NCBI GenBank assembly: GCA_964017045.1 | Contig: OZ024808.1 | Span: 19,399,284-19,463,283 of the forward strand | Direction: 5' to 3' | DNA length: 64,000 nucleotides | Source: Omphiscola glabra | Lineage: Eukaryota; Mollusca; Gastropoda; Lymnaeidae | In this document: positions 53,590-64,000 of the stretch, piece after piece | Position numbering within the stretch: position 1 is the first letter of the stretch | Layout of the letters: the number at the start of each line of letters is the position of its first letter | Program-made: the position numbers and the translations under genes | Notes under the pieces: model-generated | Told to the model about the DNA's origin: nothing | Databases searched by the model: none | What the model saw: only the letters and a program-made list of their open reading frames with translations

Positions 53590-53872
53590 AGTCTGATAAC
53601 CGAATACCGTGTTTCTCCAACGATGAGGAATGTAAAATATCTTTAAAAGTTGACCTTACTTTATTGTATGTAAGGCATTAAAGACGGTGGAGGCGTTGGC
53701 TTTGAAGACTTGTCGTTTTGTCACTTGTCGTTTTGTCACCTTGTCGTTTTGTCACTTGTCGTTTTGTCACCTTGTCGTTTTGTCACCTTGTCGTTTTGTC
53801 ACTTGTCGTTTTGTCTCTTGTCGTTTTGTCACTTGTCGTTTTGTCACTTGTCGTTTTGTCTGGTTACCGCTG

Positions 53873-54812
53873 CATCCATATACTGATATATGTCCACATA
53901 CTGATATATGTCCACATACTGATATATGTCCACATACTGATATATGTCCACATACTGATATATGTCCACATACTGATATATGTCCACATACTGATATATG
54001 TCCACATACTGATATATGTCCACATACTGATATATGTCCACATACTGATATATGTGCACATACTGATATATGTCCACATACTGATATATGTCCACATACT
54101 GATATATGTGCACATACTGATATATGTCCACATACTGATATATGTCCACATACTGATATATGTCCACATACTGATATATGTCCACATACTGATATATGTC
54201 CACATACTGATATATGTCCACATACTGATATATGTCCACATACTGATATATGTCTACATACTGATATATGTGCACATACTGATATATGTGCACATACTGA
54301 TATATGTCCACATACTGATATATGTCCACATACTGATATATGTCCACATACTGATATATGTGCACATACTGATATATGTCCACATACTGATATATGTCCA
54401 CATACTGATATATGTCCACATACTGATATATGTCCACATACTGATATATGTCCACATACTGATATATGTCCACATACTGATATATGTCCACATACTGATA
54501 TATGTCCACATACTGATATATGTGCACATACTGATATATGTGCACATACTGATATATGTCCACATACTGATATATGTCCACATACTGATATATGTCCACA
54601 TACTGATATATGTCCACATACTGATATATGTCCACATACTGATATATGTCTACATACTGATATATGTGCACATACTGATATATGTGCACATACTGATATA
54701 TGTCCTCATACTGATATATGTCCATATACTGATATATGTCCACATACTGATATATGTCCACATACTGATATATGTCCACATACTGATATATGTCCACATA
54801 CTGATATATGTG
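53873..54812. repeat. 18-bp tandem repeat, ~52 copies
   Basis: The unit catactgatatatgtcca is repeated, with gtgca and gtcta variants. It starts directly at the outer tip of the foldback right arm. It holds no stop in several frames on both strands (apparent proteins up to 385 codons), which are artefacts of the 18 bp period. Confidence 0.98.
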
Positions 54813-54840
54813 CAACGGTTGAGAAAGCGATGCGGCCATC

Positions 54841-54996
54841 CTAACGGCTCCTATCAGATGCCAGGGCAGTCTTGAAGCTTTCGATAGATGTCGAGTTCAC
54901 GACGGTAATGTCCAGGTGGTTCCAAGCGATATTTGTGCGTGGAAAGAATGATTGTTTATGTTGCACTGTGTTACTCCGAGGCACATTGAAGCATTT
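54841..54996 (-). pseudogene. CR1/Jockey-like LINE RT C-terminus
   Basis: A 51-codon minus-strand frame with stop at 54841. It reads N-V-P-R-S-N-T-V-Q-H-K-Q-S-F-F-P-R-T, then W-N-H-L-D-I-T-V-V-N-S-T-S-I-E-S-F-K-T. S-F-F-P-R-T ... W-N-x-L ... V ... S-(I/L)-x-S-F-K is the usual end of CR1/Jockey-type reverse transcriptases. The rest of the element is absent. Confidence 0.8.
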
Positions 54997-56283
54997 GCTA
55001 TTATTTATTTGTTAAATAAACTTACCATTTAAAGAAAAAAATTAAAACCTTTTCGAGTTGTGGATCGAATTGGTCAGTCACATTATACACACTTATCAAA
55101 TGTGAACAGTTTAAGAGTTTTGCGAATTTTTATATATGGGGAAAACATCGAATATTGTGGGGTAACTTTAATTAAAATGTCATTTTTAAATCAACGTGGC
55201 ACTGAAAACTATAAATTTATTTACGTCTTTCTTAGAGCGAAGACAATAAAATATGTCAACAGGATTCTCCATAATCTAAAAGATGGCGAAGGTAAAGATT
55301 GGCGTAAAACTCAGGTTCTTCAATATAGAAGTAAGCAACAAGGGAATCTGTGTCAACGTGTCCTAAAAATCTACCCGTCTAATATATAGACATCTCAACG
55401 GTTCTATCACAGTATCTGACAACCCAAGTTCTAAACGTTTCAGTAAGCTATTTACGGCCCAGAAATAGATTTATGAAACTAAACTTCACACTGCTCTTTG
55501 GTTCACGCGGGCGTACGTACCTTACTATAGCCATAGGTTAGGAAAACTCATTCCCCACTTCTAAAAGTCTTGACTGGACACATCCCTTGCCTGATAGCTG
55601 GACGACTATGTTCATATATCATGACCTTACCGTTTCTGAAATAATAAACATACACATATAAAAACAAATAAAAATAATCCACACTATGGGCAACAGCTTC
55701 TGGTATTGTGACATTAAGTTGGATTGGGCAAGGAGCTTACGTCACCGGCTGCACTGCCAATGGGTTATGCTATTATATACATATTTTTTTAAAGGTTGGT
55801 CGATAGACATAAATAATCGATCTGTATTGAATCGCCCATGACGGTCGGACAATGAAAAGTTCTTTCGTCCATGAAAAGGGGGAAATGGAGCAGCTTGTTA
55901 TGAAAACTACGACCAGAGAAGTGTAATTTGTGGTAAAGTAAGTAACTGATTAAATATGTATATATGACAGGGCTGTCTATTTTATCGATGCGCACGTAGC
56001 GTACATGGAGCGCCATCTTACAGCGTTGTATCCAGACAATCATGGAGATGTATGTTACATGAGTGTATAAGTATGGCAGGATTTAAAAGATCACAGCTGT
56101 GATCAGTCGCCCGTGAATCCAGTGTACGTTACAAAACTCGCAGTTCGACTTTCATATACAGAATGTCTGGCAACTTAACCGCATTGCAGAAAATAAACAA
56201 AAATCATATACTTTTTTTTCATTATTAATCAAAACAATTGAACACATGGTTTACAACATCCGGTTTAAGTAAACAAAAATAGG
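54997..56283. other. Flanking DNA, no gene recognised
   Basis: A 109-codon frame at 55060-55389 has no recognisable domain and its codon use looks like the AT-rich background. Nothing else was seen. Confidence 0.5.
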
Positions 56284-56679
56284 AATGGACTACGATGAGT
56301 CACTTCCTTGTTTTGTCACGTGATACGTACCAGCCATTAGTAGGCTTTCTGCTACACATAACAACACATAACAACAGATAAACAGCTGATCAGCCATTGC
56401 CATTATCATTAATTCTAAAGCAAAATGTTTGTCTCCATCAGCGCTTCCCCCCAGTGTTAATTAAAATTTTACTTTTCAAAATATTCTTGAACACACGCGT
56501 TTTTTTTAAAATGACATTCATTAAATGTGACAATAATTATAATTCAGTTATGATTAAAGGAAGAAAGTTGTTTGAAGAAAAATTTGTGAGCGACTAGTGT
56601 GTTGCAGACAGCCTACCGGAAGTCTTACTTGTTTTTACACGTATCACGTGACAAAACAATCGACTCATCGTAGTCCATT
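56284..56679. mobile_element. 396-bp MITE, copy 1
   Basis: The ends are aatggactacgat and atcgtagtccatt. The inverted match extends about 45 bp with gaps, including ttgttttgtcacgtgatacg. Copy 2 at 61483-61874 is nearly identical over its whole length. The family is unknown. Confidence 0.85.
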
Positions 56680-56802
56680 GGACATGTCGATCTCAACAAT
56701 CTATTAGATTCAAAATGTAGATATTTTTTTTAATGTACAATATTTTATTAAATTGCAGCACGACATGGAATATAAGGGGCGTTAGACAAAAATAGTTTCT
56801 TC

Positions 56803-57268
56803 GAACTATTATGATAGCTGGGCGAACTGTTATGATAGCTGGGCGAACTGTTATGATAGCTGGGCGAACTGTTATGATAGCTGGGCGAACTGTTATGATA
56901 GCTGGGCGAACTGTTATGATAGCTGGGCTAACTGTTATGATAGCTGGACGAACTGTTATGATAGCTGGGCGAACTATTATGATAGATGGGCGAACTATTA
57001 TGATAGCTGGGCGAACTAGTATGATAGCTGGGCGAACTATTATGATAGCTGGGCGAACTAGTATGATAGCTGGGCGAACTATTATGATAGCTGGGCGAAC
57101 TAATATGATAGCTGGGCGAACTATTATGATAGCTGGGCGAACTAGTATGATAGCTGGGCGAACTATTATGATAGCTGGGCGAACTAGTATGATAGCTGGG
57201 CGAACTATTATGATAGCTGGGCGAACTATTATGATAGCTGGACGAACTATTATGATAGCTGGGCGCAT
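56803..57268. repeat. 21-bp tandem repeat, ~22 copies
   Basis: gctgggcgaactattatgat plus a is repeated. The left part carries actgtt; the right part alternates actatt and actagt, giving a 42 bp dimer pattern. Frames on both strands are artefacts. Confidence 0.97.
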
Positions 57269-57288
57269 CGATAAAATCATCTAGCCCC

Positions 57289-57345
57289 TTCACCAGGGCC
57301 GGCTCTACGGTTGCTGGCGCCCTGGGCAAACTTAACTTTGGCGCC
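57289..57345. mobile_element. One-sided hAT-like terminus
   Basis: cagggccggctctacggttg, then ctggcgccctgggc, is a typical DNA-transposon end. No partner end was found nearby. Confidence 0.35.
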
Positions 57346-57469
57346 CTTTTTAAGCATTTCATACAAATTTGTGTAATGAAAAAAACTGGGGATTAGGTAA
57401 TGAGTTGATTACATATTTATTTTTAAAAAATCAACTATGAGCAATGAAATTGTTTTTATTAACTTGTAT

Positions 57470-57893
57470 TTGGGCAGTATGAACAATTAACCTACCGTGG
57501 ACAGTATGAACAATTAGCCTACCGTGGACAGTATGAACAATTAACCTACCGTGGACAGTATGAACAATTAGCCTACCGTGGACAGTATGAACAATTAACC
57601 TACCGTGGACAGTATGAACAATTAACCTACCGTGGACAGTATGAACAATTAGCCTACCGTGGACAGTATGAACAATTAGCCTACTGTGGACAGTATGAAC
57701 AATTAGCCTACCTTGGGCAGTATGAACAATTAGCCTACCGTGGACAGTATGAACAATTAACCTACCGTGGACAGTATGAACAATTAGCCTACCGTGGACA
57801 GTATGAACAATTAGCCTACCGTGGACAGTATGAACAATTAGCCTACTGTGGACAGTATGAACAATTAGCCTATCGTGGGAAGTATGAACAGGC
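57470..57893. repeat. 27-bp tandem repeat, ~15 copies
   Basis: The unit cagtatgaacaattagccta plus ccgtgga is repeated, with ttaacc/ttagcc alternation. Confidence 0.97.
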
Positions 57894-58525
57894 CACCCCC
57901 CCCCCCCTCCAAAAAAAAATATAAGTGCTACCCAGGCGGACCACGATCGTCACCTTTCTCCGTTGATGGTTAGATTGTCAAGAAAGAATAACAAGTATGC
58001 ATGGTAAAAGGATTATACATTATACACCTAAAAGGACTTGATTACGTCATTATTGTGGCCCCCCCCCCTTACTCCCCTCTCATAATGCCAGTAAGATTCT
58101 ACGACTTCATTGGTGTAAAAAGTTGGGGGGGGGAAGGGGGGGTTGAGCCCTTTTCTGTTTATACTTGATGCCAATACTGTAATTATTTCCTGAACTCACC
58201 CCTATCACTGTATGATTATATTTTCTATTCATCGTGGATTTACCAAACAATCGATGTTAACAGATCGAAAACTGACGTCGCAGAATTTGTGTCTCTATTT
58301 AAGACACTATCCTGAATTGTGTGCGGTTTCCCTTACATCTATACTAGACTCAAACCTTTTTTTCTTTTTGGACTAATTGATTTACATTCATTTCTTTTTA
58401 ACTATTTAAAATGTGAAACATTTCCATTCACAATTTCAAACTAGTGAATTTTGATTAAAATATCAAAATATAGATCTAACAGAAACATGTTGCTTTTTAA
58501 CACACTGTAAATTCTGGTGAAATTT
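57894..58525. other. Flanking DNA with C/G runs
   Basis: C runs lie near 57897 and 58063 and G runs near 58123-58142. No gene was seen. Confidence 0.5.
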
Positions 58526-58905
58526 AGATTGTTTACTATAAATTGTTGGTCATTTACATTGTGTACTGTAAATTGCTGGTCATTTCGATTATGTACTGTA
58601 AATTGTTGGTCATTTGATTGAGTGCTGTACGTTGCTGGTCATTTAAATTGAGTACTTTAAATTGTTGGTCATTTAGATTGTGTAAAGCAAATTGTTGTTC
58701 ATTTAGATTGTGTACTGTAAATTGCTGGTCATTTATATTGTCTACTGTAAAGTGTTGGTCATTTGATTGAGTACTGTAATTTTTTGGTCATTAAAATTTT
58801 GTACAGTAAATTGTTGTTCATTTAGATTGTGTACTGTAAATTGTTGGTCATTTAGATTGAGTACTGTAAATTGTTGGTCATTTAGATTGTACTGTAAATT
58901 CTTTA
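58526..58905. repeat. ~28-bp tandem repeat, ~13 copies
   Basis: The unit attgtgtactgtaaattgtt plus ggtcattt is repeated, moderately diverged. Confidence 0.93.
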
Positions 58906-59794
58906 AACACACAAAGTTTGCTGTTATCAAACTGTTGTAATCTCTGATCACTTAAAAGGTTTAGCTGAATTATTTAAAACAACTTCAGGAACTGATCACC
59001 ACCCAAACACTTGTTCCTCACCAATGAAACACACTTGACTTCATCACATGACTTCATCACATTACAGTTCATAAAGGTCTAGTTCATACGTGATTCTTGG
59101 GGGGGGGGGGCGGGGTAGTGAGGTGAGGTAAGGTGAGGTAAGCTGTCTAGTTACATTATCTCATTTTTAACTGTGCCTGGGCTCTTCGAATATTTGTAAC
59201 GAACAAATTTATTGAATAAAATTTTCACTTTCGTCACGTAAAAATTTTGTGTTTTCAGCTTCCCTTCCACATTATTAAAATATATATTGTGGACGCATGT
59301 TACAACTCATGTATGTATTTTCCCCCGTACACCATCATAAAATAAATATATATTTATCACACTGTTATATCATATGAAATAACATTTTCGAAGCCATCTT
59401 CTTACCTTAACAGGACAAGACGATAAAAAATGTAAATGAATGACTCCAACAGAAATTTACCTCAAGAAACTAAGGCACTGAAAGAATATCACACATGGGA
59501 CACATTTGAACTTACGAAAGGGGGCGGGGGGATACAACCGTATCACCCATAGCGAGAGCTGGTGCTTTCAATAATTTCATAAGGAATTATCGCTTCACTG
59601 CTCCGGTGTTGGGTTAAAATAGATATCTGACCTCTTTTTAAATATATATCAACGGTGGCTCTTGCTCGGTGTGCTGATAGTGCTTAATTTTCTTCTGGAT
59701 ACATTAATAACATGCATATTACACTTTACTACCGATAACACATGCAAGCGTATCAATAACATACCAATAACATACTAATAAAACACAATTGTAC
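58906..59794. other. Flanking DNA, nothing recognised
   Basis: A G run lies near 59099 and gtgaggtaag repeats near 59120. No gene was seen. Confidence 0.5.
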
Positions 59795-60145
59795 CAGAGG
59801 CAGATTCACGTCTGCGACTTGCACACAAAAATTTTGCCAGAGGCAGATTCACATCTTTGATTTGTACACAAAAATTGTACCAGAGGCAGATTCACATCTG
59901 CGACTTGTAACACAACAATTTTGCCAGAGGCAGATTCACATCTGTGATTTGTACACAAAAAGTGTACCAAAGGCAGATTCACATCTGCGACTTGTACACA
60001 ACAATTGTGGCAGAGGCAGATTCACATCTGCTACTTGTAACACAACAATTGTGCAAGAGGCAGATTCACATCTTCGACTTGTCACACAACAATTGTGTCA
60101 GATGCAGATTCACGTCTGCAGCTTGTAAACAACCATTGTGCCAGA
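59795..60145. repeat. ~43-bp tandem repeat, ~8 copies
   Basis: The unit ccagaggcagattcacatct, then gcgacttgtacacaacaatt and gtg, is repeated. Confidence 0.94.
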
Positions 60146-60584
60146 GACTATACAAAATTACCACACATAGTTTTGTCATTTTCTAACCTCCTATGATAAT
60201 TAAATAATATATTATTCATTGTGCAGTACTGGATAGGGAAGCTGTGTTAGGTCAAAAACATTATTTTTGAGCCCAATTTAAATTTACATTTTATATTATT
60301 AGACAACTTTCGATAGTGGCCTCAATAGACGGGGTTTTTACAATGTCAAGTGAACACTATACTAAATGTACTGGCCTTAACTAAAAGGTGTTTTATGATC
60401 AGAGGTCACGATAGGCTAATTAAACAATTCGTACGATAAGAGGTGCCACTCTCGTTTTTTGTAATGGGTGATAAAGCGGATATGGCACCGCCTTGTTGAC
60501 ATTGACTACAGTTGCTAGTCACTCATATCTTGGTTTAGAGTGGGGTCGATATCTGCTTGGTGTCTGCTGGCTTGTTTAGAGAGA
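60146..60584. other. Flanking DNA, nothing recognised
   Basis: Unique DNA, no features. Confidence 0.5.
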
Positions 60585-61055
60585 ATAGAGTGGTGGTGTT
60601 GGTAGCAAGAGTGGTGGTGCTGGTGGCAAGTGGTTTGGTGCTGGTGGCAAGTGGTTTGGTGCTGGTGGCAAGTGGTTTGGTGCTGGTGGCAAATTCGGTG
60701 GTGCTGGTGACAAGTGCGGTGGTGCTGGTGACAAGTTGTGTGGTGCTAGTGGCAAGTGGTTTGGTGGTGGTGGCAAGTGGTGTGATTTTGGTGACAAGTG
60801 GTATGGTGCTGACGGCAAGTGGTGTGGTGCTGGTGGCAAGTGGTGTGGTGCTGGTGGCAAGTGTGGTGGTACTGGTGATAAGTGGTGTGGTTTTGTGACA
60901 AGTGGTGTGGTGCTGGTGGCAAGTGTGGTGGTGCTGGTGACAAGTGTGGTGGTGTTGGTGACAAGTGTGGTGGTGTTGGTGGCAAGTGTGGTGGTGTTGG
61001 TGACAAGTGTGGTGGTGTTGGTGGCAAGTGTGGTGGTGTTGGTGGCAAGCAGCGT
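60585..61055. repeat. 21-bp G/T-rich tandem repeat, ~22 copies
   Basis: The unit gtggtgctggtggcaagtgt plus g is repeated with gac/ggc and ctg/ttg variants. Frames of up to 179 codons across it are repeat artefacts. Confidence 0.96.
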
Positions 61056-61482
61056 TTCGTTTCAGCCATCTCATCGGGGGTGGGCCGGGGGAAAGTCAAT
61101 TTCAACCCCCCCCCCCGGAGCAAAATGTGTAAAGCATTACAAACATTACATAATTATTTTTTAAATACTCAATTGAAGTTTTTAAACAGTTTTAAACAGA
61201 ATAGTGTCTGGTGCTTTTAGCGGATTACAATTAGTGGAATCTATGAAATATCGCTATGTTCGCTATATCTGATGATCCTTATATATAAGGCTAATCTTGG
61301 TAAAGGCTTACAGTATTCCATTATAAATATCGTACTGGCTGCTCCTGACCATAAGCCGAAGTCTTACTTCCCGTTGTTCGCACACATCGGTATTTTTATT
61401 CATGTATTTTTTGCTACTTCAAAAGCTTAAATACTTTAAAAATTCTGTATTAAATTGACTGTACATCAATATCAAGGTCTAC

Positions 61483-61874
61483 AATGGACTACGATTAGTC
61501 ACTTCCTTGTTTTGTCACGTGATACGTACCAGCCATTAGTAGGCTTTCTGCTACACATAACAACACATAACAACAGATAAACAGCTGATCAGCCATTGCC
61601 ATTATCATTAATTCTAAAGCAAAATGTTTGTCTCCATCAGCGCTTCCCCAGTGTTTATTAAAATTTTACTTTTCAAAATATTCTTGAATACACGCGTTTC
61701 TTTAAATGACATTCAATAAATGTGACAATAATTATAATTCAGTTATGATTAAAGGAAGAAAGTTGTTTGAAGAAAAATTTGTGAGCGACTAGTGTGACTT
61801 CCGGTAGGCTGTATGCAAATTACTTGTTTTTACACGTATCACGTGACAAAACAATCGACTAATCGTAGTCCATT
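61483..61874. mobile_element. 392-bp MITE, copy 2
   Basis: The terminal repeats aatggactacgat and atcgtagtccatt match copy 1. The insertion interrupts copy B of the AT-rich element between text matching 11430 and 11457 of copy A. A ~24 bp inner segment is inverted relative to copy 1. Confidence 0.85.
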
Positions 61875-62229
61875 CTAATAATAGCTCTTGCTAAGTATCA
61901 AACATACGCAATCTATTTTCAAATTATATTTCATTATAAAAGCATTACTTTCAAAGTGTGTTAAGTTGAAAAATTGTATGTTGATATTAGGCAACATAAA
62001 TATTTATATTAGCATAATTATAAATGTACTTGAATTCCACGAATGTTTAGTTATATCAAATGGAAACTTTAAATAAATTGTGATCTATTTTTAAAACTAA
62101 TTAAGAATTTAAAGGGTGCATACAAATAGTGCACGTTTCATTAGAGTCTAATTATTATATGAAATGCGTTTGTGTTTTCTTTGAATGTGCTACTTTTGTA
62201 ACAAGGCTTCCTGAACAACAGAGGTTTAA

Positions 62230-62271
62230 AAAAATAACTAGCCGATATTTATTAAATTTCACAAATGCTTA

Positions 62272-62326
<55 letters not shown>

Positions 62327-62375
62327 ACTAGCCGATATTTATTAAATTTCACAAATGCTTATCTTTTCAAATATC
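62230..62375. repeat. 44-bp direct duplication flanking a poly(A) tract
   Basis: taactagccgatatttatta, then aatttcacaaatgcttatct and tttt, occurs twice, at about 62234-62278 and 62325-62369. A run of about 43 A lies between. Confidence 0.9.
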
Positions 62376-63256
62376 ATAAAAATAATTAAACCGTTCCCTC
62401 TATTCCCACGGTTGTTTTTAAAATTGAATATTATTTTCTAGCTGAGAATCTATCAGAAAGCTAAAAAAAAAAAAAAAAAAAGTATTTTTGTGAATAACGT
62501 TTTGTTGGCACCTGTTTTAGAAAAAAGATACGTATTCCTAATTAGTCGATTTAAAGTAAATTCTGTTGATTTTAGGAATAATTAATTTTTTTAATAAATA
62601 AAAGTTATAATAGTCTGAAATTCCAAATAAAAATTTCAATCAACTGAACATTGTGAAATGTATACTTTATTTTGTAAACAGGTCATGTCTTCTTTACATA
62701 ATAGTGGCGCTCATATACGATTTATAAGAATGACCAGTTTTGATAAACCATAAAAATGTAAAGACCTGTCCACTTAACAGTTGTTTTTTTTTCTTTTTGA
62801 CTCTGGTAAAGCTTGGAAATATTTAGTAAAGGTTATAATTACACGTAAGTTTATTAGTATACTTTTTTTTTTTTCCATTTGCGTTCAACATGTGAAATGA
62901 TGCCAGCAGCGCATATCTGTGATGGAAACCTTCCGTTTTTCTTCTTCTGAAAATTCATTTATTAACTATGTAGTTAAGCCCCAAAAAATGTTTAAAATAA
63001 AAAAAAAAAAATGAAAACCACATTAATCTTTAGTAACAAAAAAATATATTTGCAAAACACAAGCAGGTCACAAACAGAGCCGTTGCTCGACATTTCGAGG
63101 CTCCTTTTGCAACTTTTTTTATTTTGTTCACCCCCAAATTGCATTGAAAGAAGATAAGTATGAAAATATCCACATCACGTCTTTCAGCACCCTTATTACA
63201 TCCCAGGCCCACTGCAGTTGTCATCAATGCTGTCTAATTGTAAGGTGGTCTGTGAC

Positions 63257-63439
63257 CAGTGGCGTAGCGAGCTTAACTCGCGCCCGGTGCACAATACCTT
63301 TTTAGCGCCCCCCCAATACCTTTTTAGCACCCCCCATTCGAAAACCATACAATATTATAGTAAAATATACCATTTGGTGCCCCTTTGTGAGTAGCGCCCG
63401 GGGCATGATGCCCCCCTTGCCCCCCTCACTACGCCACTG
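63257..63439. mobile_element. hAT-like MITE, 183 bp
   Basis: The ends cagtggcgtagcgag and ctcactacgccactg form an inverted repeat. The 8 bp target duplication tctgtgac is at 63249-63256 and 63440-63447. Note that the flanks belong to an older ~40 bp direct duplication, which could mimic part of the target duplication. Confidence 0.85.
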
Positions 63440-63726
63440 TCTGTGACATTGTCATCGATGCAGTCTAATTGTAATGTGTTCTGTGACCTATTATTATATT
63501 TTGAAGTAATTATATATATTCTCTTAGTACTCAAAGGTTTATACATATTACTTTATTACTACAACATATTTTTTATTTTCGGTGTTTGCAAACATATCTT
63601 CTGTATAGTCAGCATATTTGGTAAGATGGGGGGGGTTTTTTTTTGGGGGGGGGGGGTAATTTGTTTTGGGGGTGGGTTTGCGTCGCTAAGGTATGTGGGA
63701 GTTTCGGAGGGCACCGGGTGACATAC
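63440..63726. other. Flanking DNA with G run
   Basis: A long G/T/G run lies at about 63628-63658. No gene was seen. Confidence 0.5.
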
Positions 63727-64000
63727 ACCATGTCATTTATGTTCCCTGTCAGTCATATACAGTGTCAGGTATGTTCCCTGTCAGTCCTGTATCATGTCAT
63801 TTATGTCCCCTGTCAGTCCTGTACAACATCATTTATGTTCCCTGTCAGTGCTCTACCATATAATTTTTGTTCCCTGTCAGTCCTGAACCATATCAATATG
63901 TTCCCTGTCAGTCATATGCACCAAATCATGTATGTTCCCTGTCAGTCATGTACCGTGTCATTTGTGTTCCCCGTCAGACATGTGCCGCGTCATGTGTGTT
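63727..64000. repeat. ~33-bp tandem repeat, reaches window edge
   Basis: The unit atgttccctgtcagtcatgt, then accatgtcattt, is repeated about 8 times and runs off the right edge. Confidence 0.93.

Larger units (their letters stand above)
51589..53872. mobile_element. Foldback-like inverted repeat with tandem-repeat arms
   Basis: The left arm is an array of acaaaacgacaaggtg (to 51789) followed by tcttcaacgccaacgcctcc. The right arm is the reverse complement: ggaggcgttggctttgaaga (53687) then gtcgttttgtcacctt units to 53865. The inverted match continues inward (left 52182-52270, right 53590-53685; shared aaacacggtatt and atcagact). A third array of the same unit lies at 52293-52400. Long inverted arms made of short tandem repeats are the hallmark of foldback-type DNA elements. 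No transposase was seen. Confidence 0.7.
61140..63100 (+). mobile_element. Large AT-rich element, copy B (unclassified)
   Basis: Homologous by eye to 11104-12700 in the same order (see copy A). It has since received the 392 bp MITE at 61483-61874 and the poly(A)/direct-duplication event at 62230-62375. No long frame. Confidence 0.65.

Noticed and set aside
53687..54875. Two 385-codon plus-strand frames and a 331-codon minus-strand frame
   Set aside because: Products of the foldback arm array and the 18 bp repeat. Simultaneous openness on both strands marks them as artefacts.
55060..55389. 109-codon plus-strand frame
   Set aside because: No recognisable motif; kept as unexplained sequence, not a gene.
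56693..57362. 195-, 157- and 144-codon frames
   Set aside because: Artefacts of the 21 bp repeat.
60535..61220. Frames up to 179 codons rich in His/Pro/Thr or Gly/Val
   Set aside because: Artefacts of the 21 bp G/T-rich repeat.

Overview
The window is animal nuclear DNA, AT-rich and extremely rich in minisatellites and decayed transposons. The best guess is a gastropod mollusc. The basis is indirect: a MEC-2/stomatin-type gene with very long introns, three SPIN-like hAT elements (a family I recall being reported from the pond snail Lymnaea), and RTE-, CR1/Jockey- and Penelope-like debris. Species cannot be fixed from the sequence.

The one convincing host gene lies on the minus strand and covers most of the window. 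It is a stomatin / MEC-2 / podocin-family (band 7, SPFH) gene. Seven exons chain with matching phases and GT-AG splice sites: exon 1 at 50865-51267, exon 2 at 17854-17960, exon 3 at 15268-15340, exon 4 at 9822-9904, exon 5 at 3577-3780, exon 6 at 3192-3247 and exon 7 at 2880-2958. They add up to 1005 nt, or 335 codons, without a stop. The C-terminal exons lie beyond the left edge. A second possible first exon (46572-46668) ends in the same phase with a consensus donor and would give a much shorter N-terminus.

The introns and the right-hand flank (51.3-64 kb) hold more than 35 unrelated tandem arrays with units of 11 to about 175 bp. The largest are a 47-48 bp satellite at 31.07-33.93 kb, an 18 bp array at 53.87-54.81 kb and a 27 bp array at 20.37-21.23 kb. 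Many show long open frames on several strands only because the unit length is a multiple of three. These are not genes.

Mobile-element remains include RTE-like and other LINE 3' ends (13.0-14.1, 19.3, 26.5, 36.5, 38.7-39.6 and 54.8 kb), a pogo/Tigger-like derivative with TA target duplication (16.4-17.0 kb), a Penelope-like region with two hammerhead-like cores, three SPIN-like elements with perfect 8 bp target duplications, several other hAT-like elements (two with an internal expanded minisatellite), a foldback-like inverted repeat with tandem-repeat arms (51.6-53.9 kb), a pair of ~395 bp MITEs differing by a small internal inversion, a small TIR element carrying a SAP-like fragment (25.55-25.87 kb), and two diverged copies of a large AT-rich element (11.1-12.7 and 61.1-63.1 kb). 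No rRNA, convincing tRNA, CRISPR or bacterial/viral operon was seen.
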